50,022 nucleotides of DNA, taken from Pirellulales bacterium. Its GTDB lineage: Bacteria > Planctomycetota > Planctomycetia > Pirellulales > JAEUIK01. The notes under the pieces were generated by a model that saw only the letters and a program-made list of their open reading frames with translations, made no database searches and was not told the DNA's origin. How positions within the stretch are numbered: position 1 is the first letter of the stretch; each line of letters begins with the position of its first letter. The position numbers and the translations under genes are program-made. Below are positions 8,393 through 16,401 of this stretch, piece after piece. The DNA is taken from contig JAHBXR010000035.1 of the NCBI GenBank assembly GCA_019636335.1, positions 1 to 50,022 of the forward strand. Reading direction: 5' to 3'.

Positions 8393-9733
8393 CTACCCCA
8401 CACCTGGGTCCACGCCGAACTGTCGCAGCACGATGGCCGCCACGTCGGTGTCGGCCACGATATGAGTCCCCAGCACCCCTTGCCGCGAGGCCACGATCGG
8501 CCCCCGCTGCTGATCGGTCACCGCCGGCGCGCCGTGCGAGCCCCGGACCAGCGTGGCATCGAGTGGAATGCTCCACCGGGCAAGGTCAACGTGCAACTCG
8601 ACCGGGTCGTAGCCCGGCTTCTGGTGGATATCCACTTTCCGCGCGAAGCCGGGGGCGCGGGCATCGTCGAGCCAGTAGTAATACGCCTGCCAGCTATGCG
8701 GCTCGGAGACGAGGACCACGTCGCCGCAGTTGGCATGATCGAGTTGATAGCGGGCAAGGCCTGGGCCGTGCAGCACCTCGGCGATGCCTGGATACCCGGT
8801 GAACAATTCGACGACCTGTTGGATGACGCGCGCGTCGCGCCCTTCGATGAAGAGGTGTGAGATTTGATGGTCAGCCATGGCCCAGGCGCGGCTGCGGTGG
8901 AGATCTACATATTCGCCATCAACTTCCTCGCGAATGGTAAGCAGGCCCGCTTCACGGAGGACGCGGTTCGGGTACGTCACGTGATCGACCGGAACGATGG
9001 CGTACTCGCTGGCCACGAGCCACAGGGGCTCCGGCTCACCGTAAGCGACTGTCATTTCCGCGCGGAGCTTGCCGATGACTTCGTCCAACTGCCCGACCGA
9101 GACGCGGGCAATCTCGCTGTCGGGGCCGGTCTTTTGCGCGGCGTAGTCGAGGTGGGGCAGGTAAATGTAGAAGAAGTCGGGCCGGTAGCGTCGTGCCGCC
9201 TCGATGGCCGAATCGGCGATCCACTCGGTCGAAAAGATATTTGCCAGCGGCCCCCAGAAGTGTTGCAGCGGAAAGTGGTCGAGCCGCGGCAAGAGCTCTT
9301 CGTACAAGTCCTCGGGCCGCGTGTAGCACCAGAGCGATTCAGTGCCGTCGGGATTATGCTTGGGAGCCGGCGTGCAGATGTAGTCCGCGCCGCAGCCTTT
9401 GCTGTGCAGCGGAAACCACACGGCCGACGTCGTGCCGGGGCGCTCGCGATGCAGGATGTCCCAGATCTGCGGCGCCTCGATGCACTCGTTCCAAGCGGTC
9501 CACATCTCGAATTCGTGCCGCTCGCGGTAGTAGAAGCCGTTGGCGATCACGCCATGCTCGCGCGGCAAGCGACCGGTCGTCATGTTGGCCTGCACGGGAC
9601 ACGTGACGCAGGGAAAACTGGGAACAAGCGTTCCTTGTTCCCCTGCGGCGGCCATGGCGCGCAGATGCGGCATCGCCGCCAGATCTTCGGTGCGGAGGCC
9701 GGGAATCGACAGCAGGATCACTCGCGCGGACAT
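8393..9733 (-). CDS. Alkaline phosphatase superfamily protein (phosphodiesterase/nucleotide pyrophosphatase type), EboF-like
   Basis: A 446-residue protein of the type I phosphodiesterase/NPP group. The nucleophile region FPCVTCPVQANMTTG keeps T44, and the last histidine motif is RGSHGAP. Other metal ligands have changed: the first motif reads LLSIPGLR where the family has an Asp (position 11 is Pro), LDYAAQKTGP has Gln where His is expected, and ASEYAI replaces the usual S-D-H-G. The fold is clear, but activity may be altered or lost. It is the last of three minus-strand genes after the TIM-barrel protein and the UbiA prenyltransferase; an NPP-like protein occurs with such genes in ebo clusters, so EboF is a reasonable guess. 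It starts 39 bases after the UbiA stop. Confidence 0.85.
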   Translation of the reverse strand: MSARVILLSIPGLRTEDLAAMPHLRAMAAAGEQGTLVPSFPCVTCPVQANMTTGRLPREHGVIANGFYYRERHEFEMWTAWNECIEAPQIWDILHRERPGTTSAVWFPLHSKGCGADYICTPAPKHNPDGTESLWCYTRPEDLYEELLPRLDHFPLQHFWGPLANIFSTEWIADSAIEAARRYRPDFFYIYLPHLDYAAQKTGPDSEIARVSVGQLDEVIGKLRAEMTVAYGEPEPLWLVASEYAIVPVDHVTYPNRVLREAGLLTIREEVDGEYVDLHRSRAWAMADHQISHLFIEGRDARVIQQVVELFTGYPGIAEVLHGPGLARYQLDHANCGDVVLVSEPHSWQAYYYWLDDARAPGFARKVDIHQKPGYDPVELHVDLARWSIPLDATLVRGSHGAPAVTDQQRGPIVASRQGVLGTHIVADTDVAAIVLRQFGVDPGVG

Positions 9734-9772
9734 CGCTAGCTCGACCTCGGGTTCGTCTCTCGCGAAACTTCT

Positions 9773-10699
9773 TTACGTGGAATAGATCCAGCGCCCCAAA
9801 AACATCGCCGGCAAGATCAAAAACAGAATCATCACGGCCGCTTCGGTCCCCCGCACGCCGAGGCACGCCGCCGCGTCGAGCAACACCAGCGACAAGATAC
9901 CCTGCCGCACGGCGTACTGGACGCGAAACGGTTGCGGGTCGAGGATCGCCCACACGCAGCGCCAACCGATCAAGACACCCAAGACCAGCCACAGTAGTTG
10001 CCAACGATCGGGCAGATTCTCGGCATAGACAGGTTGCGCCCAGTCGGGGAGCGCATCGTTCGACCAATGTGGGTAAAGGGCCAGCATGGCGATGCCCGCC
10101 AACATCGTCGCGAGCGCCGCCGTGAGAGGGGGGCGATGACTCGTCGAGGCCTCGGTGCGTGCGAACCACGTCACCCCAACGATATACAGCCCCACGCCGA
10201 GCGCGATCACGACGTGCATCGTGTGCCACGCGATCGCCCCCGCGCTGGCGCCCAGCAAGACATTCAGCGTGCGGCAGGCGCCCATGGCCAGCGGTGCGAC
10301 GGGCGTACGTTTCAACACGTAGTCGTAGAGCAGCACCATGCCGGCGAGCGCCGCGGCCGTGATTCCCGGCCGGATGGTGCCGGCGAGATAGCCCGCCAGG
10401 CAGCCCAACACGATGCCGGAAAGCAGCAACTCGAGGCCCAGCCAACGCGCCCAGACGGGATCGATGCGCCCCGAGGGGAGGGGGCGCTCGGGGCGCGACT
10501 GCGCGTCGGCCTCGAGATCGAAGACGTCGTTCAAGACCATGCCGGCCGTGTAGAGCAGGCCCGAGGCACACGCCAGCAGGGCCAGAACAGCCCAGTCGCC
10601 GAGTCCTTCGTGCGTGAGCCAGTAGCCTAGCCCAATGTCGGCAAGCGCCGTAAAGACGTTCGGCAGGCGGAAGAGCTGCAGGTAGGCCTTCGGTTTCAT
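9773..10699 (-). CDS. UbiA-family prenyltransferase, EboC-like
   Basis: A 308-residue integral membrane protein with eight or nine helices. The first Asp-rich motif, NDVFDLEAD (N57 to D65), binds Mg and the prenyl diphosphate; the second region, LLYDYVLKRTPVAPLAMG, keeps one clear Asp, and RPERPLPSG is typical after motif one. UbiA enzymes move an isoprenoid chain to an acceptor in the membrane. The best contextual match is EboC of the ebo cluster, because the genes on either side encode a TIM-barrel isomerase-like protein and an NPP-like protein. Substrate unknown. It lies 93 bases downstream of the TIM-barrel gene and 39 bases upstream of the phosphodiesterase gene, likely one transcript. 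Confidence 0.9.
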   Translation of the reverse strand: MKPKAYLQLFRLPNVFTALADIGLGYWLTHEGLGDWAVLALLACASGLLYTAGMVLNDVFDLEADAQSRPERPLPSGRIDPVWARWLGLELLLSGIVLGCLAGYLAGTIRPGITAAALAGMVLLYDYVLKRTPVAPLAMGACRTLNVLLGASAGAIAWHTMHVVIALGVGLYIVGVTWFARTEASTSHRPPLTAALATMLAGIAMLALYPHWSNDALPDWAQPVYAENLPDRWQLLWLVLGVLIGWRCVWAILDPQPFRVQYAVRQGILSLVLLDAAACLGVRGTEAAVMILFLILPAMFLGRWIYST

Positions 10700-10792
10700 G
10701 GTCGTTTGCTTTCCGCGCGGCCCTGGGGCATCGTTGAAACTTGTGACCCGGACGCCGTTCAGCAGCCGACCGCCGGTGCAAACGTCCTCGGG

Positions 10793-11653
10793 CTAGCTCG
10801 TCGCCAGCCCCAAGTCGGACATGAGCTTCGAGAGATAGGCGTGCGCTTCACGCGCGGCATCGTCCGGACGGTCAATGTAAGGATACAGTTCGACGGTGAT
10901 CCAGCCGTCGTAGTTCGTCGTCGCGATGGCCTGGAGCGTGGCGGCAAAGTCGATGGCGCCTCGCCCGGGAATCAGGTGCTTGTGGACGCGCGTCGAGGCA
11001 ATGTCTTCGAAGTGATAATGCACCGTATGCTCGGCCATGCGGGCGACCCAGTTCTCGGGATCCTCGCCCACGCAGTAGGCATGGCCAATATCGAAGTTCA
11101 AACCGACGCGCGGCGAGTCGATACGCGACACAAACTCGAGGTACTGGTCGAACTTCTCGATGAGCAATTCGGGCTCTGGCTCGATCAACAGCGTCACGCC
11201 CACCTGCTCGGCCACCTCGATGCAGGGCATCAACTCTTCGTAGAAGAGTGCGGCGGCATCCTTCCACGATTGCCCCTCGGCCAGCGGGCCGCCGGGCTCG
11301 GTCGTGATGTTCGGCGCCCCCAGGTCGGCCGCCAGTTGCAGCGCTCGGATCGTGTGCTCGCGGCGGATGGCACGATACGGGGCGTAGGGCTCCGTCCAGG
11401 CGGGGTACCAGTAGGGCTGCCGCGGGTCGTTCACGGCGTTCATCATGAACGCGTTCACGTTCGAGATCGTCAGCCCATGTCGCGAAAGGCATTCGCGAAT
11501 CGCCTGCCGCTGCGCATCGAGCAGGCCGGCCGGCCAGGCGTGCGGGACGTCGGCCAGAAGCTCGATTCCCTGGTAACCCAGCGAAGCGACCGCGGCGACC
11601 GTTTCTTCAATCGAGAAATGCAGATAGGCGTTCGAGCTGAAGGCAAGCTTCAT
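10793..11653 (-). CDS. Xylose isomerase-like TIM-barrel protein, EboE-like
   Basis: A 286-residue sugar phosphate isomerase/epimerase (AP endonuclease 2 superfamily). Metal-site segments are visible: LLIEPEPELLI (Glu), LNFDIGHAYCVGE (Asp and His), VHYHFEDIA (His) and ITVELYPY (Glu). The N-terminus MKLAFSSNAYLHFSIEETV is a typical first strand and helix, which fixes the start at 11653. Such proteins isomerise or epimerise sugars or cyclitols, but the family is broad. It leads the minus-strand trio with the UbiA and phosphodiesterase genes; in ebo clusters a related protein is called EboE. A good TATAAT lies 47 bases upstream. Confidence 0.88.
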   Translation of the reverse strand: MKLAFSSNAYLHFSIEETVAAVASLGYQGIELLADVPHAWPAGLLDAQRQAIRECLSRHGLTISNVNAFMMNAVNDPRQPYWYPAWTEPYAPYRAIRREHTIRALQLAADLGAPNITTEPGGPLAEGQSWKDAAALFYEELMPCIEVAEQVGVTLLIEPEPELLIEKFDQYLEFVSRIDSPRVGLNFDIGHAYCVGEDPENWVARMAEHTVHYHFEDIASTRVHKHLIPGRGAIDFAATLQAIATTNYDGWITVELYPYIDRPDDAAREAHAYLSKLMSDLGLATS

Positions 11654-11699
11654 CGGCAGGGCAACCAAGCGGGATGTTGGGTGGGCAAGAGAACCAGGG

Positions 11700-11705
11700 A
11701 TTATA
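11700..11705 (-). promoter_or_regulatory. -10 box for the TIM-barrel/UbiA/phosphodiesterase genes
   Basis: On the minus strand a perfect TATAAT sits 47 bases upstream of the ATG at 11653. The -35 side (TTTCTC at a 17-base spacing) is weak, so this is a partial promoter call. Confidence 0.4.
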
Positions 11706-12229
11706 GCCCGAACGCGCTGCCCGAGAAACCGACGGAAAGCCTCGCTGCCACGGTCCTTGGCGCCGCCGAGCAAGGACTGCATTTCCTGCGAAATGGCCGT
11801 CTTTCGCGGTTCATAGTCTTGCCGTGTCTCGGCAAGAGCGTTTGAGCACAGGGCATGGCACGCACGGTCGCGACGCCATGCTTTGCACCCTGGTAGCGGA
11901 TCGGCGGCGACGGAACGCCGACGGTTCTGCAACGAGGAATCGTGACATGCCCGCGCGTACTTGAGTGGTCGTTCCCTGCCCGCCGCGAGCCCTTGGCGCC
12001 CTACGAGCGGCAAATTCGGCACTATTGGCAGCTTGGTTTACGGAGGTGGATGCTGTCGCGGGGGCATGTTTCCGTAAGGCAACGAGTCCCATCAGGGGTG
12101 ACCTAGGTTTCCATATCCACAAGGCCAGGGCAGGTTTCGGACCAATAAGTGCCGACGGCCAGGTCGTACGCATGTGTCGGCGCGCCGAGCCTGGTGGGAA
12201 TGGTCGCGCACTCCCGAGGGAATACCTTC
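11706..12229. other. Divergent intergenic region, no gene seen
   Basis: About 520 bases between the divergent TIM-barrel and SGNH genes. Frames crossing it lack protein-like features. I see no repeat of the types found elsewhere in the window. It should hold the promoter of the polysaccharide genes, but no convincing -35/-10 pair was found. Confidence 0.5.
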
Positions 12230-13540
12230 GTGACGATTCTGTTGGAAAACGATCCCCAAGAAACGGCGACACACAGTCCGCGCCGGCAGCCGCGCCTCGA
12301 ACGGCGCCGCGCGAACCGCTTTGTGATGGGGAACATTGCGCTCGCCTTGGCGCTGGCAGCCGCCGCGTTGATCGTCGAGCTTGCTTTCCGGCTGTTCGTG
12401 CCCGTCATTTCCACGCCCGAGTATTTCTGGGATCCCGTCGTCGGCCCCCGCCGCGTGCCGAACACCGCGGGACGATTCGTCTCGGGGAACAACATCGACG
12501 CGCACTACCACTTCAATGCGCAAGGCTGGAATGCGTCGCGCGACTATTCGACGACCAAGGCCCCCGGCACGCGCCGCGTGGTGCTCGTGGGCGATTCGTT
12601 CGTCGAAGCGCTGCAAGTCAACCAGGATGAATCGATGTTCCACGTCGCCGAGCAGGCGATGACCACCCCCGAACGCCCGGTCGAGTGGTACGCGCTGGGT
12701 AATTCGGGTTGGGGCAGCGCGCAGCAATACCAGGTCATCCGCCACTACGCGTTGGACTATGAGCCCGATCTGGTCGTGCTGCTGTTCGTCGAGAACGATC
12801 CTTACGACACGTCGCCGTATCTCGTGTCGATCGAACCGCAGATTGCCAGCTACGTGCTGGGCCCCCAGGACGAGTTGGTCTACCGCCAGCCGCAGTTCTG
12901 GGAACGCGATTTCTGGAAGCGCCTGGCGATGCACTCCGACGTCATTCGTTGGTTCGTCCTGCAGCGCGGCTTCCTGATCAATCGCAACAACATTCCCGAC
13001 CACTTGAACATGCCACTTCGCGAGGCCGCGCTGATCGAGCATCCGGAAGTCACCGATCCTTTGCTCAAGCTGCCGCTGGAAGAGCGCGAGCAGCTCACGT
13101 GGAAGCTGATCGAGAAGACGATCGCCGCAACGGCGGCCCTCTGCGAGCAGAACGGGACGCGCCTGGCGATCGCCTACCGCGGATCGATGCTCGAGATCGA
13201 AGCGGCCCGCGAGGGCGCCATACACTGGAAGCCGCCGGTCGACGACGATCCCTATTGCTTGGGGCCGCGCCGCTTCGAAATGGGGCGCGAGATGGTCGCC
13301 CCGATCTGCGAGCGGCTGGGTATTCCGTACCTCGACCTGACCGATGCCCTCAAGGAGGCCGTGACGCGCGAACAGGCGTCGCACGTCTTTCCCGACGATC
13401 CCCACTACAACGTCCTGGGACAGCGCGTGGCAGGCGAGACCCTGGCCCGCTGGGTCGAAGCACTGTGGACCAGCGACACCAGTCCCGAGTCGCACGCCGC
13501 GACGCCCAACAGCCAGAAACCAGCGACGAGTAGCCCATGA
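12230..13540 (+). CDS. Membrane-anchored SGNH/GDSL hydrolase-like protein
   Basis: About 436 residues. A basic N-terminus (RRQPRLERRRANRF) and one membrane helix (NIALALALAAAALIVELAF) precede a domain outside the cytoplasm. SGNH blocks are present: GDSFVEAL with the Ser nucleophile, LGNSGWGSAQQY, VVLLFVENDPYD with the Asn, and FPDDPHYNVLGQ with the Asp and His. Such proteins add or remove acyl groups on glycans (compare AlgX-like proteins). The GTG at 12230 was chosen for its GAGGG nine bases upstream; ATGs at 12200 and 12326 are alternatives. Its TGA overlaps the ATG of the next glycosyltransferase gene (ATGA at 13537), so the two are translationally coupled and probably act on the same polymer. 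Confidence 0.85.
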   Translation: MTILLENDPQETATHSPRRQPRLERRRANRFVMGNIALALALAAAALIVELAFRLFVPVISTPEYFWDPVVGPRRVPNTAGRFVSGNNIDAHYHFNAQGWNASRDYSTTKAPGTRRVVLVGDSFVEALQVNQDESMFHVAEQAMTTPERPVEWYALGNSGWGSAQQYQVIRHYALDYEPDLVVLLFVENDPYDTSPYLVSIEPQIASYVLGPQDELVYRQPQFWERDFWKRLAMHSDVIRWFVLQRGFLINRNNIPDHLNMPLREAALIEHPEVTDPLLKLPLEEREQLTWKLIEKTIAATAALCEQNGTRLAIAYRGSMLEIEAAREGAIHWKPPVDDDPYCLGPRRFEMGREMVAPICERLGIPYLDLTDALKEAVTREQASHVFPDDPHYNVLGQRVAGETLARWVEALWTSDTSPESHAATPNSQKPATSSP

Positions 13541-14856
13541 GCACCATCGACGATCACGCCAGCTATACGATCTTGAACGCCTCGCAGAATTTCTACGTGC
13601 GCGGCGGATCGGATCGGTACTTTTTCGTGCTGAGCGAGTTGTTGCAACAGCATGGCCATCGGGTAATTCCCTTCTCCTCGCGTCAGCCGAAGGATGAGCC
13701 GAGCGAGTGGTCGCGCTACTTTCCGGCCGGCGTCGATTTTCAGAAGCCGGGCCCGCGCGACATTGCCCGTTTTCTCTACTCGCGACCCGCGAAGAGGGCC
13801 CTCCGCCGACTGTTGGCCGACGAGAAGATCGATCTGGCCCACCTGCATATTTATTATGGGCAGTTGACCGGTTCGATCCTCGCGCCGCTCGATGACACCG
13901 GCGTGCCGATCGTTCAGACGTTGCACGACTTCAAGCTCGTCTGCCCGGTCTACTCGCTCTTGTCGCACGGCAAGATCTGCGAAGCGTGCGAGGGGAAGCA
14001 CTTCTATCGCGCCGTGACGAACCGCTGCAATCGCGGCTCGCTCACCCGCTCGGCCCTGAGCGCCGCCGAGACCTATCTGACGCACTGGCTCGGCGCCGAG
14101 AGGCGGATCGACCAGTTCATCACGGTGAGCGACTTCCAACGTCGCAAGTGCATCGAGCTGGGCGTGCCGGCGGAGAAGATGACCACCGTGCGCAACTTTG
14201 CCGATCCCGCGCAATTCGAGCCCGCCACGGGACGGGGAGGCTACCTGCTCTACTTCGGTCGCGTCGAGCAACTCAAGGGTATCTTCACGTTGCTCGCCGC
14301 CGCCGAACAGGTGCGCGACGTGCCATTGTGGATCGTGGGCACGGGGGACGCCGATGCCCAGGTGGCCGAGATCGTGAAGAGCCGTGGACTCAACCACGTG
14401 CGCCTGCTCGGTTTCCGTGGCGGCGCCGAGTTGCATGAAACGATTCGCGGCAGCATCGCGACGATCCTACCTTCCGAAGGCTACGACAACTGCCCCATGT
14501 CGGTGCTCGAATCGCTGGCGCTCTCCCGGCCGGTAATCGGTTCGCGCATCGGCGGCATTCCCGAACTGGTCGAGCACGAGCGCGACGGCCTGCTGGTCAC
14601 GCCAGGCAACGCCGACGACCTGGCTGCCCAAATGCGCCGCCTGGCACGCGATCCCGCGGAAGCCGTCGAGATGGGCATCGCCGGACGCCAGAAGATCGAG
14701 ACGCAATTCAATCCCGAGATTCACTATCAGCAAGTGGCCGAAGTCTATCGCCGCGTGCTGGCCGCGCGTGGCCGCATGCCACGGACGTCGTTGGTCGAGC
14801 ACGACAAGCATGCCACGGCCATCGCCGATCCCGAGTCCTTGCAGACCAGCGTTTGA
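13537..14856 (+). CDS. Glycosyltransferase, GT4 family
   Basis: A 439-residue GT-B enzyme that transfers sugar from a nucleotide-sugar donor. The N-terminal domain has NFYVRGGSDRYFF and HLHIYYGQ, then a Cys-rich segment (KICEACEGKHFYRAVTNRC) seen in a subset of GT4 proteins. The C-terminal donor domain has LLYFGRVEQLKGI, VGTGD, and the E-x7-E region SEGYDNCPMSVLESLALSRP. No membrane helix, so it should act at the inner face of the membrane. It is coupled to the SGNH gene by an ATGA overlap and followed 49 bases later by a second GT4 gene, consistent with one polysaccharide operon. Confidence 0.92.
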   Translation: MSTIDDHASYTILNASQNFYVRGGSDRYFFVLSELLQQHGHRVIPFSSRQPKDEPSEWSRYFPAGVDFQKPGPRDIARFLYSRPAKRALRRLLADEKIDLAHLHIYYGQLTGSILAPLDDTGVPIVQTLHDFKLVCPVYSLLSHGKICEACEGKHFYRAVTNRCNRGSLTRSALSAAETYLTHWLGAERRIDQFITVSDFQRRKCIELGVPAEKMTTVRNFADPAQFEPATGRGGYLLYFGRVEQLKGIFTLLAAAEQVRDVPLWIVGTGDADAQVAEIVKSRGLNHVRLLGFRGGAELHETIRGSIATILPSEGYDNCPMSVLESLALSRPVIGSRIGGIPELVEHERDGLLVTPGNADDLAAQMRRLARDPAEAVEMGIAGRQKIETQFNPEIHYQQVAEVYRRVLAARGRMPRTSLVEHDKHATAIADPESLQTSV

Positions 14857-14905
14857 TTGCCGCGCATCTGAGAGTCCACGTTAGCCCCGTCACGAACGAA
14901 CGACG

Positions 14906-16144
14906 ATGAGCCAGACACTCCCCCCTCCGCTGCAGCCGACGTTGCCTCCGCTCGAATTCCCGGTCGGTATGCAGACGGAAAGCTCCGCGCTTGCGACGGT
15001 GGCCGGCGAGAGCACAGCCCTTAGTCCGGCCGCGCCGAATCGTCGCCTGGCGATCTTGGGGACGCGCGGCATTCCGGCGCGTCACGGCGGATTCGAATCG
15101 TTCGCCGAGAAGCTCTCGCAGTACATGGTGGAGCGTGGCTGGCAGGTGACGGTCTACTGCCAGGAGTCGACCGGCTCGCGCGTCTGGGAAGATACTTGGA
15201 ACGGCGTCCGGTTGATCCACATCCCGGTAAAGCGTGACGATGCCGTGGGGACGGTGATCTTCGACTGGAAGTCGACGCGCATGGCGGCCCGCGAAAAGGG
15301 GACCATTCTCACCCTGGGTTACAACACGGCCCTCTTTTCGGCGTTGTATCGTCTGCACCGTCGCACGAACCTGATCAATATGGATGGCCTCGAGTGGCAG
15401 CGCAAGAAATGGAGCAGGCCGCAGAAGGCGTGGCTCTGGCTGAACGAGCGCTGCGCCGGTTGCTTCGCGAATCACGTCATCGCCGATCATCCCAGCATCG
15501 AGCTGCACCTGATGTCGCGGATGCCGATCCGCAAGATCACGATGATTCCGTACGGGGCCGACCGTATTGAGGAGGCCGATCCCGCGCTGCTCGAGCCCTA
15601 CGGCGTGACGCCGGATCGTTACGCGCTCGTCGTGGCGCGCCCCGAGCCGGAGAACTCGCTGCTCGAGATCGTCCGAGCTTTCTCGCGCCGTCCGCGCGGC
15701 ATGAAACTGATGGTGCTCGGCCGGTATGAGCCAGAGAAGAACGCCTATCACCGCGAGACGCTGGCCGCGGCCAGCGAGGAGGTGATCTTCCCGGGTGGCG
15801 TCTACGATGCCGCCGTTGTGGCAGCCCTGCGGGTTCACGCCCGGCTTTACCTCCACGGGCACACCGTGGGGGGGACGAACCCGGCACTCGTCGAAGCGCT
15901 CGGCGCCGGCTGCGCTGTCCTGGCCCACGACAACGTCTTCAACCGCTGGGTGGCGGGGGCCGAAGCGGCCTACTTCTACGACGAAGACGACTTCGCGCGG
16001 CAGCTCGAAGTGCTGCTCGGCGACGAGCGTAAGCTGTCGCTGATGCGCGGTGCGAGCGTGCGGCGCTTCGAGGAGCAATTCTCGTGGCCCAAGATTCTGC
16101 GGGCATACGAGTCGCTGCTGAAAATCAAGTCGGCCGCACTTTAA
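14906..16144 (+). CDS. Glycosyltransferase, GT4 family with DUF1972 N-terminal domain
   Basis: A 412-residue protein. After a loose N-terminal tail of about 45 residues comes RRLAILGTRGIPARHGGFES, the mark of the DUF1972 domain found in rhamnosyl- and related transferases. The donor half includes ALVVARPEPENSLLEIVRAF, HGHTVGGTNPALVEALGAG and FYDEDDFARQLEVLL. It probably extends the same glycan as the gene before it. A double-palindrome repeat begins 22 bases after its TAA and may mark the end of the operon. The acceptor and sugar cannot be told from sequence. Confidence 0.9.
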   Translation: MSQTLPPPLQPTLPPLEFPVGMQTESSALATVAGESTALSPAAPNRRLAILGTRGIPARHGGFESFAEKLSQYMVERGWQVTVYCQESTGSRVWEDTWNGVRLIHIPVKRDDAVGTVIFDWKSTRMAAREKGTILTLGYNTALFSALYRLHRRTNLINMDGLEWQRKKWSRPQKAWLWLNERCAGCFANHVIADHPSIELHLMSRMPIRKITMIPYGADRIEEADPALLEPYGVTPDRYALVVARPEPENSLLEIVRAFSRRPRGMKLMVLGRYEPEKNAYHRETLAAASEEVIFPGGVYDAAVVAALRVHARLYLHGHTVGGTNPALVEALGAGCAVLAHDNVFNRWVAGAEAAYFYDEDDFARQLEVLLGDERKLSLMRGASVRRFEEQFSWPKILRAYESLLKIKSAAL

Positions 16145-16165
16145 CCGCCCCGCTCGCCAGGCTTC

Positions 16166-16244
16166 GTAGGTCAGGTACGCCGTACCTGACAATCATTCGA
16201 GTTAGCGACGTCGAGCATTGTCAGGTACGGCGCACCGGACCTAC
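16166..16244 (+). repeat. Double-palindrome repeat, copy C (best end-to-end symmetry)
   Basis: Starts GTAGGTCAGGTACG and ends GCACCGGACCTAC, so the two ends are near-inverted copies, like the ends of a miniature transposable element. The first hairpin (arms GTCAGGTACG and CGTACCTGAC) is identical to copy B; the second is partly decayed. It lies 22 bases after a glycosyltransferase stop. Confidence 0.85.
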
Positions 16245-16401
16245 TTGCTCGTTGGCATCGTGGCCTGTGGGCGTTGAAATCCACCGTTTCAATTGAGTCT
16301 CGCGCAGCCGCACGTTAGGTTGATGCAGGGCGGTCGCGAGCCCCCGCCCGATTTATCTACGGCTTGCTTCGGCATCGCCTGGCGAGCGAGAGGCCTTTCA
16401 C

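Noticed and set aside
14708..16192. A 494-codon minus-strand frame opposite the second glycosyltransferase
   Set aside because: Its N-terminal residues come from the double-palindrome repeat and the rest mirrors a conserved gene.
3996..16244. The GTCAGGTACG repeats as a CRISPR array
   Set aside because: The copies are kilobases apart, palindromic through their whole length and lack regular spacers; no cas genes are present.
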